The notes under the pieces were generated by a model. The model did no database searches. It was not told the DNA's origin and saw nothing but the letters and a program-made list of their open reading frames with translations. Positions 9,036-18,567 of a stretch of 64,000 nucleotides of DNA are shown here, piece after piece (the stretch's first letter is position 1; the number at the start of each line of letters is the position of its first letter). Position numbers and translations under genes: made by a program. This DNA is from Paraglaciecola sp. MB-3u-78 (GTDB taxonomy: Bacteria > Pseudomonadota > Gammaproteobacteria > Enterobacterales > Alteromonadaceae): contig NZ_PJCF01000001.1 in assembly GCF_002835935.1 (NCBI RefSeq), positions 248,001 to 312,000 on the forward strand. The letters run 5' to 3'.

Positions 9036-10148
9036 TTAAATAACGACCAGGTCGCCTTGTAAGGCGCCTGCTTCTCGTAATGCTTCTAAGATAGCCATTA
9101 AATCCCCTGGTGCTGCACCGACTTCATTCACCGCCCTGACCAACTCATCTAATGTGACGCCTGGATTAAAAGTAAACATACGCGTGTCATCTAGATTCAC
9201 GTCAATAATAGATTGAGTGGTTACCACTGTTTCACCATCCGCTAAAGCATTAGGCTGAGTAACAGTTTGGTTTTCAGCTATGGTGACTGTGAGTCCCCCA
9301 TGAGTAATAGCGGCAGGGAGAAGCCGCACATCTTGGCCTATCACTATGGTGCCAGTGCGACTGTTGATCACGACCTTTGCCGAGGCTTTAGCTGGGGTAA
9401 ATTCAAAGTTTTCTAAAGTGGCCAAAAAACCGACCCTTTCCCCAACACTTCTGGGCGCTGATACCCTGACCGATGCCGCGTCAATAGGTGTGGCAATGAC
9501 ATAACCTTTGTCGGGATCGGCCCCTAACCGAGCATTAATGGTATCGGCCAAAATTTTGGCAGTTGAAAAGTCAGGGTATTTTAAATTTAGTGTTAAAAAG
9601 TCACTTTCCATAAAACCACTAGGCACAGCACGCTCTACTAAGCCACCATTAGCAATACGTCCCACAGTGGGAGTATTTACCACTATTTTTGAACCATCAC
9701 CACCTTCTGCGCCAAAGCCACTCACCACTAAACTACCTTGGGCTATGACATAAACATTGCCGTCCAATCCTTTTAAGAACGTTTGAATCAATGTGCCTCC
9801 TTGCAAACTGGCTGCTGCACCAATAGATGAAACGGTGACGTCAATAGATTGCCCCGGTTTAATAAAAGGAGGCAGCAGTGCATGTACTGCAACCGCGGCG
9901 ACATTTTTAATTTTAGGTTTGACGTTGCTATCTAAACTGATACCAAAGTTCGATAACATGGTCCGAAAACTCTGCTCTGTGAAAGGGCTCTGTTCACCTG
10001 TTCCAGGTAAACCCACCACCAAACCATAACCCACTAATTGGTTACTTCTAACGCCCTGAACAGTGGCTAAGTCTTTTATTCTTTGGCCATAGGACATAGG
10101 CGACAACATCAAACTGATCACGATCATCAGGGTAATAAAAGATTTCAT
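9036..10148 (-). CDS. flgI: Flagellar P-ring protein FlgI
   Basis: FlgI forms the P ring around the rod in the peptidoglycan layer. The protein starts at the ATG giving [21 protein letters not shown], a Sec signal peptide; this start is preceded by GGAG six bases away and is preferred to a GTG 12 bp upstream. The mature part begins [20 protein letters not shown] and continues [16 protein letters not shown], a nearly invariant FlgI block, and the C-terminus [21 protein letters not shown] is equally typical. At about 370 residues the length is standard. It is the partner of FlgH, encoded 13 bp upstream. Confidence 0.97.
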   Translation of the reverse strand: MKSFITLMIVISLMLSPMSYGQRIKDLATVQGVRSNQLVGYGLVVGLPGTGEQSPFTEQSFRTMLSNFGISLDSNVKPKIKNVAAVAVHALLPPFIKPGQSIDVTVSSIGAAASLQGGTLIQTFLKGLDGNVYVIAQGSLVVSGFGAEGGDGSKIVVNTPTVGRIANGGLVERAVPSGFMESDFLTLNLKYPDFSTAKILADTINARLGADPDKGYVIATPIDAASVRVSAPRSVGERVGFLATLENFEFTPAKASAKVVINSRTGTIVIGQDVRLLPAAITHGGLTVTIAENQTVTQPNALADGETVVTTQSIIDVNLDDTRMFTFNPGVTLDELVRAVNEVGAAPGDLMAILEALREAGALQGDLVVI

Positions 10149-10161
10149 ATAATTCTCCACG

Positions 10162-10860
10162 TTAAAACGGCCAATATTCAGATGAGAAAAAACCGCTTAA
10201 CCAGCCTTCCTTTTGTGCTCTATCAAAACTCCCCGTGCCGCTATATTGAATGCGGGCATTGGCAATTTTTGTTGACTCAATTTCATTAGTCGGGCTAACG
10301 TCATCAGGACGAACCACACCTGTTAAGCGAATGTATTCGTCACCATTGTTCAAGGTTAGCCATTTTTCACCTCTAACCAGTAAGTTTTGGTTAGCCAGTA
10401 CTTGGACCACTGTCACTGAAATAGCGCCAGTTAAGTTGTTACTTTGATTGGCTGAGGCATCGCCTGTAAAATCATTGCTTGCATCCATGCCTAACTGTAT
10501 TGATTCATTACCAATATTGAGCGCATTGCCACCTAAGCCTAGAATGGGGTTGACCGCGACACCGGTTGCTTTTGATGTGCTGTTACTCGCTGATTTAGTG
10601 GCTCGAGTGTTTTCTTGAAGGTTGACAGTAATAATGTCACCAACACGCCTAGCTTTGACATCCGAAAAAAGGTTATTAGCCATATCAGATTGAAAAATAG
10701 AACCATTTTCGACCACTTTTTGCCGCGGCATTTCGGGCCTAATAGGTGCATAAAACGGGTCATTCGGCAAAGGTTGATGACTAACAGTCGATTGACAACC
10801 ACCTAGCAACATTATACCTAGACACAGATATAATAGTTTGAGTAACGTAAGCTGCATCAT
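10162..10860 (-). CDS. flgH: Flagellar L-ring lipoprotein FlgH
   Basis: FlgH is the outer-membrane L-ring lipoprotein of the basal body. From the chosen ATG the protein begins [21 protein letters not shown] and the lipobox LLGGC supplies the lipidated Cys at about residue 22. Family blocks include [40 protein letters not shown] and [14 protein letters not shown]. The frame stays open upstream to 10914, but those codons overlap the end of flgG and would precede the signal peptide, so the start at 10860 (16 bp after the flgG stop, after gagagtgaaa) is preferred. Confidence 0.96.
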   Translation of the reverse strand: MMQLTLLKLLYLCLGIMLLGGCQSTVSHQPLPNDPFYAPIRPEMPRQKVVENGSIFQSDMANNLFSDVKARRVGDIITVNLQENTRATKSASNSTSKATGVAVNPILGLGGNALNIGNESIQLGMDASNDFTGDASANQSNNLTGAISVTVVQVLANQNLLVRGEKWLTLNNGDEYIRLTGVVRPDDVSPTNEIESTKIANARIQYSGTGSFDRAQKEGWLSGFFSSEYWPF

Positions 10861-10876
10861 CACTATTTCACTCTCA

Positions 10877-11665
10877 TTAAAGTTGCTGAATAACTTGACC
10901 CAACATTGAGTCAACGGCTGAAATAACTTTTGAGTTCATCTCGTACAAACGCTGACTTTCAATCAAGTTAACAAGCTCTTCTGTGACATTCACATTAGAA
11001 GTTTCAAGCGCCCCTTGCAATATAGTACCAATACCCTCTAAACCAGGTACCCCCTGAATTGGGGCGCCGCTGACAGCAGTTTCAACATATAAATTCTGCC
11101 CTGTTGGTTGCAAACCGGTGGGGTTAATGAAGTCGGATAAACTAATCTGCCCTAATACTTGAGGATCTGCTTGCCCTTTGATTGAAGCAGACACTTCACC
11201 ATCTTGAGAGATCGTTAATTGCTGCGCATCCTCAGGTACTGTGACCGTGGGTTGCAGCAAAAAACCAGCACCGGGCGTCACTATTTGCCCTTGATCATTA
11301 AGGGTGAATTGACCATTTCTTGTATAAGCAGTGCTACCGTCTGGCTGTAATATTTCAAAAAAACCTTTGCCTTGTACCATCATATCCAAAGAATTTTCAG
11401 TCGTAAGCATATTGCCTTGAGTGTGCGCTTTTTGTGTCGCGACCACTTTACTACCGGCGCCTAACATCAAGCCAGAAGGTAACTCTGTATCCGCTGAAGA
11501 TCGGCCACCCGGTTGATTAATATTTTGATAAAGTAAATCTTCGAAAATAGCACGGTCTTTTTTGAAACCCACTGTACTGGCGTTAGCCAAGTTATTGGAT
11601 ATGACTGCTACATCAGTCTGAGCGGCATCTAGGCCTGTTTTACTTATCCACAATGCAGGATGCAT
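10877..11665 (-). CDS. flgG: Distal rod protein FlgG
   Basis: FlgG (262 residues) builds the distal rod that passes through the P and L rings. Visible signatures are VAVISNNLANASTVGFKKDR near the N-terminus, LMLGAGSKVVATQKAHTQGN in the middle and LETSNVNVTEELVNLIESQR at the C-terminus. The length matches FlgG of other gammaproteobacteria exactly. It follows flgF by 74 bp with no obvious promoter between them. Export is through the flagellar type III route, as there is no Sec signal. Confidence 0.98.
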   Translation of the reverse strand: MHPALWISKTGLDAAQTDVAVISNNLANASTVGFKKDRAIFEDLLYQNINQPGGRSSADTELPSGLMLGAGSKVVATQKAHTQGNMLTTENSLDMMVQGKGFFEILQPDGSTAYTRNGQFTLNDQGQIVTPGAGFLLQPTVTVPEDAQQLTISQDGEVSASIKGQADPQVLGQISLSDFINPTGLQPTGQNLYVETAVSGAPIQGVPGLEGIGTILQGALETSNVNVTEELVNLIESQRLYEMNSKVISAVDSMLGQVIQQL

Positions 11666-11739
11666 AGATTGTCTCCTAAAATTTTGGTGGTTAGCGTATT
11701 TTGCTAACGGTTGTCATAATCAGCTGCGCCAAAACTACC

Positions 11740-12483
11740 TTAGATAATGCGCAACAATTGATTACCACGGGTATCTAGTTCTTTTGCTTGTTTCATCAAC
11801 TTAATTTGCATTTCATAATGTCGTTGCAAATTGATCATATTGACCATTTCTTCCACAGGGTTGACATTACTGCCTTCAAGCACACCATTGCGGATACTGA
11901 CCAAGGCATCTTCTTCGGCTTGTTCACCACTTTTTAATCGAAACAGACCATCTGTTCCCCGCTCCATGTCGCGTACATTTGGGTTCACTAACTTAAGACG
12001 ACCTACCTCTTCCAACACTGTTTCGGGTGCACCTTGAGGTCGAACTGAAAGGGTACCGTCATTCGCTATATTGATATTGGACAAAGGAACGGGCAGAAAT
12101 ACTGGACCAAAATCGCCAATAACGGTATTACCGTAGGAATCTTTAAGTTCGCCGTTTGAACCTAATTCAAAACTACCGTTTCGGCTGTAAGCTTCATTGC
12201 CTTGTTCATCTTGTACTGAAAACCAACCATCACCTTGTATCGCTAAATCTAGCTCGCGGCCAGTCTGGATCATGGCTCCACCCTCAAAATTGTTAACAGC
12301 ATTTTCTGTCATAGAAAATACTCGGGTAGGCAAACCTTCACCAAATGCTGGCATGGCACGGGCTTGTTCAAGCTGTGCTTTAAAGCCAGTGGTTTGTGCA
12401 TTGGCTAGATTATTGGCGCGCACAGATGCACCGAGTAAATCTTGTTTGGCGCCACTGGCGGCAATGTAAAGTAGTTTATCCAT
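11740..12483 (-). CDS. flgF: Proximal rod protein FlgF
   Basis: FlgF (247 residues) is a proximal rod subunit. It has the N-terminal signature (GAKQDLLGASVRANNLANAQ, then TTGFKAQLEQARAM), a central LDLAIQGDGWFSVQDEQGNE and the C-terminal VLEGSNVNPVEEMVNMINLQ block shared by rod proteins. A sigma-54 promoter is readable about 40 bp upstream, so flgF probably starts a second transcription unit (flgF-flgG-flgH-flgI-flgJ-flgK-flgL). Confidence 0.98.
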   Translation of the reverse strand: MDKLLYIAASGAKQDLLGASVRANNLANAQTTGFKAQLEQARAMPAFGEGLPTRVFSMTENAVNNFEGGAMIQTGRELDLAIQGDGWFSVQDEQGNEAYSRNGSFELGSNGELKDSYGNTVIGDFGPVFLPVPLSNINIANDGTLSVRPQGAPETVLEEVGRLKLVNPNVRDMERGTDGLFRLKSGEQAEEDALVSIRNGVLEGSNVNPVEEMVNMINLQRHYEMQIKLMKQAKELDTRGNQLLRII

Positions 12484-12522
12484 GACAGAATCTTGACTTT
12501 GTTAGATTTTGATTAAGATAAA

Positions 12523-12538
12523 TGCAAATAAGATGCCA
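12523..12538 (-). promoter_or_regulatory. Sigma-54 promoter for flgF
   Basis: On the minus strand TGGCAT-N5-TTGCA matches the -24/-12 consensus, with the GG and GC at the required spacing. It lies about 40 bp before the flgF ATG, in the only sizeable gap (142 bp) of the flgB-flgL cluster. In polar-flagellate gammaproteobacteria such promoters answer to an FlrC-type activator, which is not in this window. Confidence 0.8.
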
Positions 12539-12625
12539 TCTAAGATTACTAAACTATGTGCGCCTCAGATATAAAAAAGGGCGGCTCGAAAGCAACCCAA
12601 TAAAGACTTAAATTTCAGTATGTTA

Positions 12626-13996
12626 TTAACGGATATTAAGTACTGTTTGATTTAACTGATTATTAATTTCCAAGGCTCTGGAGTTAGCTTGGAAGTTCCG
12701 CTGGGCAATAATTAGATCAATCAACTCAGTAGTGAGGTTAACATTTGCCTGTTCTAAGGCAGATGAGTTGATATCACCATAAGTACCTGTAGTGGCTTCA
12801 CCGGCTAAGGCCTCACCGGAATCAATACTTTCTTGCCACTGCGTGTTACTTTGCTGACTTAAGCCTTGATCATTTGCAAAACGCACTAAGCCCACTCGGA
12901 TAATTGGTTCAGATGTTCCATTTGAATAGGTTGCCCTTACAAGGCCGTCGCTGCCGATGTCAATACCAGTCAAGCGACCTACCGCCAAACCATCTTGCTC
13001 TAATGAAGTGACTTCAAATGCAGAGGCAAACTGAGTAGGTTCTCCGAGAGTTGTAGTTGATAAAGCATCCTGTAAGACAAAATTAGTTGTTATTGTCTGG
13101 GCACCATCAGAGCCATTAGATAATATACCGGGTCCCAATGGAGTTGATATGGCATCGCCTAATATTAACGGCGCGCCGGCTGAATCAAACATAGCTTGAA
13201 AATTACCACCGTTACTGAATTCTAGTCTGAAGGCGGGGACACCAGGAGGATTAAAAGTAGCTCCTGCTACATTTGTAGCGCCATTGGCACCATCTGCAAC
13301 AGGTTGACTATCTACATAGGTTACCCCTAGCCATTCATTTTCATTACCCGGAGTATTGTCCTTAATAAAGTAGTAGGTCTGTACATGACTATCCCCCAAA
13401 GAATCGTATATGGTGACAGACGTTGCAGCATTATAGGTTGTGGTATCTTCTGGGTTGAATAAACCAGGGTTAAGTGCTCCAGCAGAAGCAGGTAAGTTCA
13501 TAGTCAAACTTACTTCAGATGTCGCGGTGGGCGAGCCTGATGAATCAGGAATACTAACTGCCTCCATCGTACTTAACGCCACTGATGACGACGTGCCATC
13601 GGTATTAACTGGGAAACCTAGTAAATTGTCTCCGTTAGAATTAACCACAAAATTGTTTGAATCTAACTTAAACATTCCTGCACGAGTGTAAGAAAAATCT
13701 CGTGACTCTAATCCGGGCACGGTGGCAAAAAAACCATTGCCTGTGATGGCTAAGTCAAGTGAGTTATTAGTAAACTGCAAACTACCTTGAGAAAACTGCT
13801 GCGCCACTTCTTGAGCAATAACACCGTCACCAACCTTGGTTTTTCCACCCGCCAATAAAGATTGAGCATACACATCACCAAACTCTGCCCGAGACTCTTT
13901 AAAGCCCACTGTATTAACATTAGCAATGTTATTTGCTGTTGTATCTAAGTCTCTTTGTGCCGCTGATACGCCACTTAACGCTATATTAAAAGACAT
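12626..13996 (-). CDS. flgE: Flagellar hook protein FlgE
   Basis: FlgE (456 residues) polymerises into the hook, the universal joint of the flagellum. It begins MSFNIALSGVSAAQRDLDTT followed by ANNIANVNTVGFKESRAEF, carries LDLAITGNGFFATVPG, and ends with ALEQANVNLTTELIDLIIAQ and NFQANSRALEINNQLNQTVL, all diagnostic. The surface-exposed middle (about 150-350) is Asn/Ser/Gly-rich. The scaffold protein FlgD is encoded just upstream with a 15-bp gap. Confidence 0.98.
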   Translation of the reverse strand: MSFNIALSGVSAAQRDLDTTANNIANVNTVGFKESRAEFGDVYAQSLLAGGKTKVGDGVIAQEVAQQFSQGSLQFTNNSLDLAITGNGFFATVPGLESRDFSYTRAGMFKLDSNNFVVNSNGDNLLGFPVNTDGTSSSVALSTMEAVSIPDSSGSPTATSEVSLTMNLPASAGALNPGLFNPEDTTTYNAATSVTIYDSLGDSHVQTYYFIKDNTPGNENEWLGVTYVDSQPVADGANGATNVAGATFNPPGVPAFRLEFSNGGNFQAMFDSAGAPLILGDAISTPLGPGILSNGSDGAQTITTNFVLQDALSTTTLGEPTQFASAFEVTSLEQDGLAVGRLTGIDIGSDGLVRATYSNGTSEPIIRVGLVRFANDQGLSQQSNTQWQESIDSGEALAGEATTGTYGDINSSALEQANVNLTTELIDLIIAQRNFQANSRALEINNQLNQTVLNIR

Positions 13997-14011
13997 ACTT
14001 TGTTTCTCCTG

Positions 14012-14695
14012 TTAACCGCCAATTTGAATGACATCTTTAAGTGTGACACTCACATCGCCGTCCAAATTAAGAATAATACCTTGACTACTTGCAGCCAGAC
14101 TGACGCTGTCTACATGCCTGTTGATTGCTGTGGGAAGTACTACTGACTCCCCTGATACATTACCTTGTGCACGTACTACATAATTGCCAACCGGCATATT
14201 ATTGCCGTTTGCATCGGTTCCATCCCAATTAAATTCAATGTTACCTGCTGCTTGTGTACCTACATTGATTGACTTGATAATTTCACCGGTTTCGTTTTCG
14301 ATTGTTATTTCTAGCTCTTGAACGCTTTGGTCGGCGATAACCACACCAGACACATTCTGACCTTCTGCTGAGATATACCCGATATCACCTTGTAATAGTA
14401 CTTCTTGACCAATCAAACTAGATGCTTGCAATGCTTGATTGGACGTCATAGAGGTAGCAAAATCACTAAATTTGTCGTTAAGCTGTTCTATACCATCAGC
14501 CATAGTGAAACTGGTCATTTGTGCGACCATTTGATCGTTATCAACCGGCTTAGTTGGATCTTGGTTAGCTAACTGCTCAGTCAATAACGAGAAGAAGTCT
14601 TCTTGGCTCAGTTTTTGATTACTACCATCAGCCTCTTCAACCGTTTCAGGTTGCCAATAAAGTGAACTGTTTAAGCCATTAGTTACTGTATCCAC
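14012..14695 (-). CDS. flgD: Hook assembly scaffold FlgD
   Basis: FlgD (227 residues) caps the growing hook and controls FlgE polymerisation. The N-terminal half has the hook-cap signature LSQEDFFSLLTEQLANQDPT followed by KPVDNDQMVAQMTSFTMADG (residues about 29-68). The C-terminal half is the FlgD tudor/Ig-like region (FNWDGTDANGNNMPVGNYVV). Length is typical. It lies between flgC and flgE as in all flg operons. Confidence 0.97.
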   Translation of the reverse strand: MDTVTNGLNSSLYWQPETVEEADGSNQKLSQEDFFSLLTEQLANQDPTKPVDNDQMVAQMTSFTMADGIEQLNDKFSDFATSMTSNQALQASSLIGQEVLLQGDIGYISAEGQNVSGVVIADQSVQELEITIENETGEIIKSINVGTQAAGNIEFNWDGTDANGNNMPVGNYVVRAQGNVSGESVVLPTAINRHVDSVSLAASSQGIILNLDGDVSVTLKDVIQIGG

Positions 14696-14735
14696 AATTG
14701 TTCCTCTATATATGACTTGCTGTTGCTATTCATTA

Positions 14736-15158
14736 CTAGCTACCTTGACCGAGTCTTAGCACATTTCTAAAAATTCGTTTGGTGGTGTCTGCAATCTGTA
14801 CATTTGTTTCATAGGCTTTAGATGCGGACATCATATTCGCCATTTCCTCGACCACATTGACATTGGGTTTATAGATATAACCATTTTCGTCTGACATAGG
14901 ATGACCTGGGCTATATTCAATTTGTAACGGTTTAGCACTTTCAACGATCCCAAGCACTTTGACTCTGGAACCCACACCTTGTTGGTCAGATGCTTGACGT
15001 AATTCCGCTGCAAAAACAGGGTGCCGAGCTTTATAAGTCGCATCGTAGCTACTGCTAACACTGTTCGCATTTGCCACATTACTGGCTGTGGTATTCAAAC
15101 GTACACTTTGAGCACTCATACCTGTACTGGCGATGTCCATTACGTTAAATAAGCTCAT
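14736..15158 (-). CDS. flgC: Proximal rod protein FlgC
   Basis: FlgC (140 residues) is a proximal rod subunit. It starts MSLFNVMDIASTGMSAQSVR and continues LNTTASNVANANSVSSSYDA, the expected FlgC sequence, and ends with NVNVVEEMANMMSASKAYET plus NVQIADTTKRIFRNVLRLGQ. The start lies two bases after the flgB stop, which implies translational coupling. Confidence 0.98.
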   Translation of the reverse strand: MSLFNVMDIASTGMSAQSVRLNTTASNVANANSVSSSYDATYKARHPVFAAELRQASDQQGVGSRVKVLGIVESAKPLQIEYSPGHPMSDENGYIYKPNVNVVEEMANMMSASKAYETNVQIADTTKRIFRNVLRLGQGS

Positions 15159-15160
15159 TA

Positions 15161-15559
15161 TTACTGACCTCCACTCAAGGCTTTTTTCATGCCTTTGATT
15201 TTACCGTTAAGAAACTCCATACCGGCCTGATACCGAAGTCCATTGTCTAAGAATGTATTTCTTTCGATTTGCACATCGACCGTATTACCATCACCTGTGT
15301 CAGGTTGATTGGGGATACGGAACTGCAATTCACCAGAGCTTTGCATTGAACCTTTAATATGGTTGTCGTGGGTGCGAGTTAAATTATTACCACTGGATTG
15401 CTGTGCGCTTTTCATCGCCTTTTGAAAATCGATGTCTCTTGCCTTGTAACCAGGAGTGTTTGCATTTGCTAAGTTTCCAGCAAGCACTTCCATCCTGTCA
15501 GTTCGGACCTGCAGAGCTTTATGATGAAAACCCATCAATTTATCTAAGTTAATAGCCAT
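15161..15559 (-). CDS. flgB: Proximal rod protein FlgB
   Basis: FlgB (132 residues) is the innermost rod subunit. It has FHHKALQVRTDRMEVLAGNL followed by ANANTPGYKARDIDFQKAM, and the C-terminal block RYQAGMEFLNGKIKGMKKAL. It is the first gene of the flgB-flgL cluster, with a strong ribosome site (aggagaa) and a textbook sigma-54 promoter about 30 bp upstream. Confidence 0.98.
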   Translation of the reverse strand: MAINLDKLMGFHHKALQVRTDRMEVLAGNLANANTPGYKARDIDFQKAMKSAQQSSGNNLTRTHDNHIKGSMQSSGELQFRIPNQPDTGDGNTVDVQIERNTFLDNGLRYQAGMEFLNGKIKGMKKALSGGQ

Positions 15560-15587
15560 GTACTTCTCCTCTATATGCCTAGTTAAA

Positions 15588-15602
15588 GCAAAGGCTGTGC
15601 CA
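15588..15602 (-). promoter_or_regulatory. Sigma-54 promoter for flgB
   Basis: TGGCAC-N5-TTGCT on the minus strand is an essentially perfect -24/-12 element. Its position gives a short leader of about 15-20 bases before the flgB ATG. It separates the rod-hook operon from cheR, so cheV-cheR and flgB onward are probably distinct units. Confidence 0.9.
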
Positions 15603-15653
15603 TCGCAACAATATTATCTAGATTAGAATAGAGGTAGTGAACTAAGGTGAGGT

Positions 15654-16487
15654 TTACTGAGGTTTTATAAGGTAATAAAGGCCTGGATTACATCTGACCA
15701 TAGAAAATTTATCAGTCAATGCTGAGATAGATTCCGATGCGCCGAGGAATAATATGCCGTCATTTTGCAGGCAAGCGGCAATCTTTTGCAGTATTTGCTT
15801 TTTCACTTCAGGGGAGAAATAAATCAGTACATTACGACAAAAAATAATATCGAACTTACCAAGAGATGAGTAATTATCTAATAAGTTGATAGATCTAAAG
15901 TTGGTTAAGGATTTGACTTGTGATTTCAATCTCAGTTTACCGTTATCAGCAGGCTCAAAAAAATCCGCTTTGAATTGCTCTGGTAAACCACGAGAAATGG
16001 CCAACTGATCGTATTCTGCTGACCTGCATCGCTGCAACATCTCTTCGGATATATCAGTCCCAACAATCTCGACGCCAGCACGAAAGCTGTTTGCCTGGTG
16101 CTTTTTGAAGTTCAATATCGTCATAGCAATGGAGTAAGCTTCTTGACCCGACGAACAAGCAGCACTCCATACACGTAATGGTTTAGTTTTAAGGGAAAAC
16201 TGGCTAAGTATTGGACTTTCAAGCAACTTAAAGGGGTAATCATCCCTAAACCATAAGGTTTCATTCGTAGTCATGGCTTCAATTGCGGCAGTTTGATGTG
16301 CTCGATTGCCTTTAATTACGGAGTCTATATAAGCATTAATAGTCAAACAATTATAACGTTTGACTAAAGGCGCCAGCCTACTGCGAACTAAATACTGCTT
16401 ACTATCACCTAAAACTATGCCACAGGCTCGTTCTAAGAAATAACTAAAAGAGACATAATGATGCTCATCAAACTCTATATCCGTCAC
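15654..16487 (-). CDS. cheR: Chemotaxis protein methyltransferase CheR
   Basis: CheR (277 residues) methylates glutamates on chemoreceptors in the cytoplasm, using S-adenosylmethionine. The N-terminal helical domain (about 1-75) contains LERACGIVLGDSKQYLVRSR. The catalytic domain has TTNETLWFRDDYPF, the SAM-binding segment LRVWSAACSSGQEAYSIAMT, VGTDISEEML and FDIIFCRNVLIYFSPEVKKQ. All expected motifs are present and the length is standard. Its place between cheV and flgB is the usual arrangement in Vibrio, Shewanella and Alteromonas. Confidence 0.97.
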   Translation of the reverse strand: MTDIEFDEHHYVSFSYFLERACGIVLGDSKQYLVRSRLAPLVKRYNCLTINAYIDSVIKGNRAHQTAAIEAMTTNETLWFRDDYPFKLLESPILSQFSLKTKPLRVWSAACSSGQEAYSIAMTILNFKKHQANSFRAGVEIVGTDISEEMLQRCRSAEYDQLAISRGLPEQFKADFFEPADNGKLRLKSQVKSLTNFRSINLLDNYSSLGKFDIIFCRNVLIYFSPEVKKQILQKIAACLQNDGILFLGASESISALTDKFSMVRCNPGLYYLIKPQ

Positions 16488-16574
16488 TCAATACTCTCTA
16501 ACAACATATTTTTTTGCAATTCCGAAGGCAACATTTTGTTCTACGAGTTTAAACGACAACGCTCTAAGCGAGTA

Positions 16575-17498
16575 TTACTCGTTTCCAAACCACTTTTGGA
16601 CTGAGGTAGCCAATTCATCAGGGTGGAACTTGGCAATAAAATCGTCAGCCCCGACTTTTTCAATCATTGCCTGATTAAACACACCACTTAAAGACGTGTG
16701 CAAAATAACGTGAAGTTTTTTTAGCTCTGGGGTATTTCTTATCTCTGCAGTAAGTGTGTATCCGTCCATTTCAGGCATTTCGATATCAGATATCAATACC
16801 CCTACTTTGTCGGTTATATCACCTGTCTCTGCGGCAATTTCTTTTAACCTTTTTAAAGCTTCCAAACCATTTTTTGCTAATTCGATTTCTAGACCGAGTG
16901 AAGACAAGGCTTTTTTAACCTGATTTCGAGCGACAGAGGAGTCATCGGCAATAAAGATGATTTTTTCTTTTTTGTTCTCAACTTTTAAAGTACTGGCAAC
17001 ATCGGCACTCAAATCAGTGTTAACTGGTGAAATTTCATTTAATATTTTTTCAACATCCAAAATTTCTATTAACTCATCATCCATTTGAGTTACTGCGGTC
17101 AAGTAACTTGCACGACCACTACCTTTAGGCGGTGGCATAATAGACTGCCAGTTAGTGTTAATAATACGTTCAACCGATCCTACTAAAAATCCTTGAACCG
17201 AACTGTTGTATTCAGCAATGATAATAAAAGCGGTACTCAGGTCTTCAATCTTTTTGCCGCCAACTACCAAACTCATATCGATCACAGAAATAGTTTGTCC
17301 ACGAATATGAGCAATACCCCTGACTAACTTATTTAGTCTAGGAAGGGAGGTTAATGGTGGGCACTGCAAAACTTCGCGGACTTTAAATACGTTAATACCA
17401 AATCGTTGTCTTGTATTGAGTTTAAACAACAACAACTCTAATCTGTTTTCACCAACCAACTGAGTACGTTGATTGACCGAGTTCATAATTTCAGACAT
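16575..17498 (-). CDS. cheV: Chemotaxis coupling protein CheV
   Basis: CheV combines a CheW-like coupling domain (about residues 20-160, with FGINVFKVREVLQCPPLTSL, IAHIRGQTISVIDMSLVVGG and GFLVGSVERII) with a C-terminal receiver domain (about 175-305). The receiver has the acidic pair FIADDSSVA, the phosphoacceptor Asp in ISDIEMPEMDGYT and the Lys in DDFIAKF, so phosphorylation by CheA is expected. The ATG at 17498 has GGAG six bases upstream and is preferred to an upstream TTG. It precedes cheR by 87 bp. Confidence 0.96.
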   Translation of the reverse strand: MSEIMNSVNQRTQLVGENRLELLLFKLNTRQRFGINVFKVREVLQCPPLTSLPRLNKLVRGIAHIRGQTISVIDMSLVVGGKKIEDLSTAFIIIAEYNSSVQGFLVGSVERIINTNWQSIMPPPKGSGRASYLTAVTQMDDELIEILDVEKILNEISPVNTDLSADVASTLKVENKKEKIIFIADDSSVARNQVKKALSSLGLEIELAKNGLEALKRLKEIAAETGDITDKVGVLISDIEMPEMDGYTLTAEIRNTPELKKLHVILHTSLSGVFNQAMIEKVGADDFIAKFHPDELATSVQKWFGNE

Positions 17499-17729
17499 GT
17501 ACAACTCCAATACGAATTAAAAGCGGCGTAACTTTTGCTTATACCTTGCTTAAGTACAGTTAATCACAACCATGTTGCGAAGAACCGCAACAAATTGACA
17601 CTTATACGTAACTCATTAACTAAGCATAACAATAGTAACCTAAAAGATTTCTATTCTAGCGTCTAAATATTGACGCTTTATGCTTTCGTTAATATGCCCA
17701 TAGCATAGACAACTTAACAACAAGTGAAC

Positions 17730-18440
17730 ATGAATAAATTACATTATTATCAAGCATTAGCCAGACTGATCGCAATAATTCCTTGTATGTATACTGGTAT
17801 AACGGCGGCAGATGAAAATAATTTAACAAAACAGCAATTGATTAGCGAAGCAGAGCAATTTGTATTAAGTCAACTTGATCCTAATAGTAGTAAAACCATC
17901 GATGTAGAAGCGATGCCCATTGACAAGCGTGTTAAAATACCAATATGCACTGCTACTTTAATTTTTTCCTCGAGTCCAGAAGCGCTTAGCCAGTCAAATG
18001 TGACGGTAAAAGCCCAGTGTAGCGACAACGACTGGTATATGTTTATGGTGGTCAAAGCTACTGAAACACAACCGGTTGTTGTTATATCTAGCGCCGTCAG
18101 CCCGGGAACCTTATTAACCACTGATAACATTCGTGTGGTGAATATGAATAAAAAACGTTTAAGAAAAAGTACGTTTGCCGATATAGAAGATGTAGTAGGA
18201 GCCAGAATAAAACGTCGGGTTTCAGCAGGTAGACCCGTTGATCCGAATAACTTATGTTTTGTGTGCAAAGGCGACAGCGTAACTATTTCTGCAGGCAACC
18301 CCAGCATGCGTGTCAAAACCAGTGGTGTCGCGCTAGAAGACGGTAGAATGGGCGAAACCATTCAAGTGAAAAATAGACGTTCAAATAAAAAGATACATGC
18401 TCGAGTTTCCAGTACAGGACAAGTAGAAATTGGTATTTAA
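17730..18440 (+). CDS. flgA: P-ring chaperone FlgA
   Basis: FlgA is the periplasmic chaperone for P-ring assembly. A Sec signal peptide (MNKLHYYQALARLIAIIPCM, cleaved near TGITAA) is followed by the SAF-like domain. Recognisable blocks are VVISSAVSPGTLLTTDNIRV, AGRPVDPNNLCFVCKGDSVT and the end GRMGETIQVKNRRSNKKIHA plus RVSSTGQVEIGI. Length is normal. The ATG at 17730 is chosen over an in-frame GTG two codons earlier. It is divergent from cheV across a 230-bp gap and is followed by flgM. Confidence 0.95.
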   Translation: MNKLHYYQALARLIAIIPCMYTGITAADENNLTKQQLISEAEQFVLSQLDPNSSKTIDVEAMPIDKRVKIPICTATLIFSSSPEALSQSNVTVKAQCSDNDWYMFMVVKATETQPVVVISSAVSPGTLLTTDNIRVVNMNKKRLRKSTFADIEDVVGARIKRRVSAGRPVDPNNLCFVCKGDSVTISAGNPSMRVKTSGVALEDGRMGETIQVKNRRSNKKIHARVSSTGQVEIGI

Positions 18441-18503
18441 GCATATGCGCAAACGTCGGATAATAGTTTCCATTCATTTAGTGCTGAAAATTGTTTTTTT
18501 TGC

Positions 18504-18530
18504 TAAAGTATTGGGGAACGTGGCCGATAA
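18504..18530 (+). promoter_or_regulatory. FliA (sigma-28) promoter for flgM
   Basis: TAAAGTAT, an 11-bp spacer and GCCGATAA: the -10 is a perfect consensus match. It sits in the flgA-flgM gap, so flgM-flgN can be transcribed by the very sigma factor that FlgM inhibits. This is the classical feedback loop. Confidence 0.92.
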
Positions 18531-18567
18531 AGAAATAGAGGTTAAATTAAGGCAATGAGTATTCATT

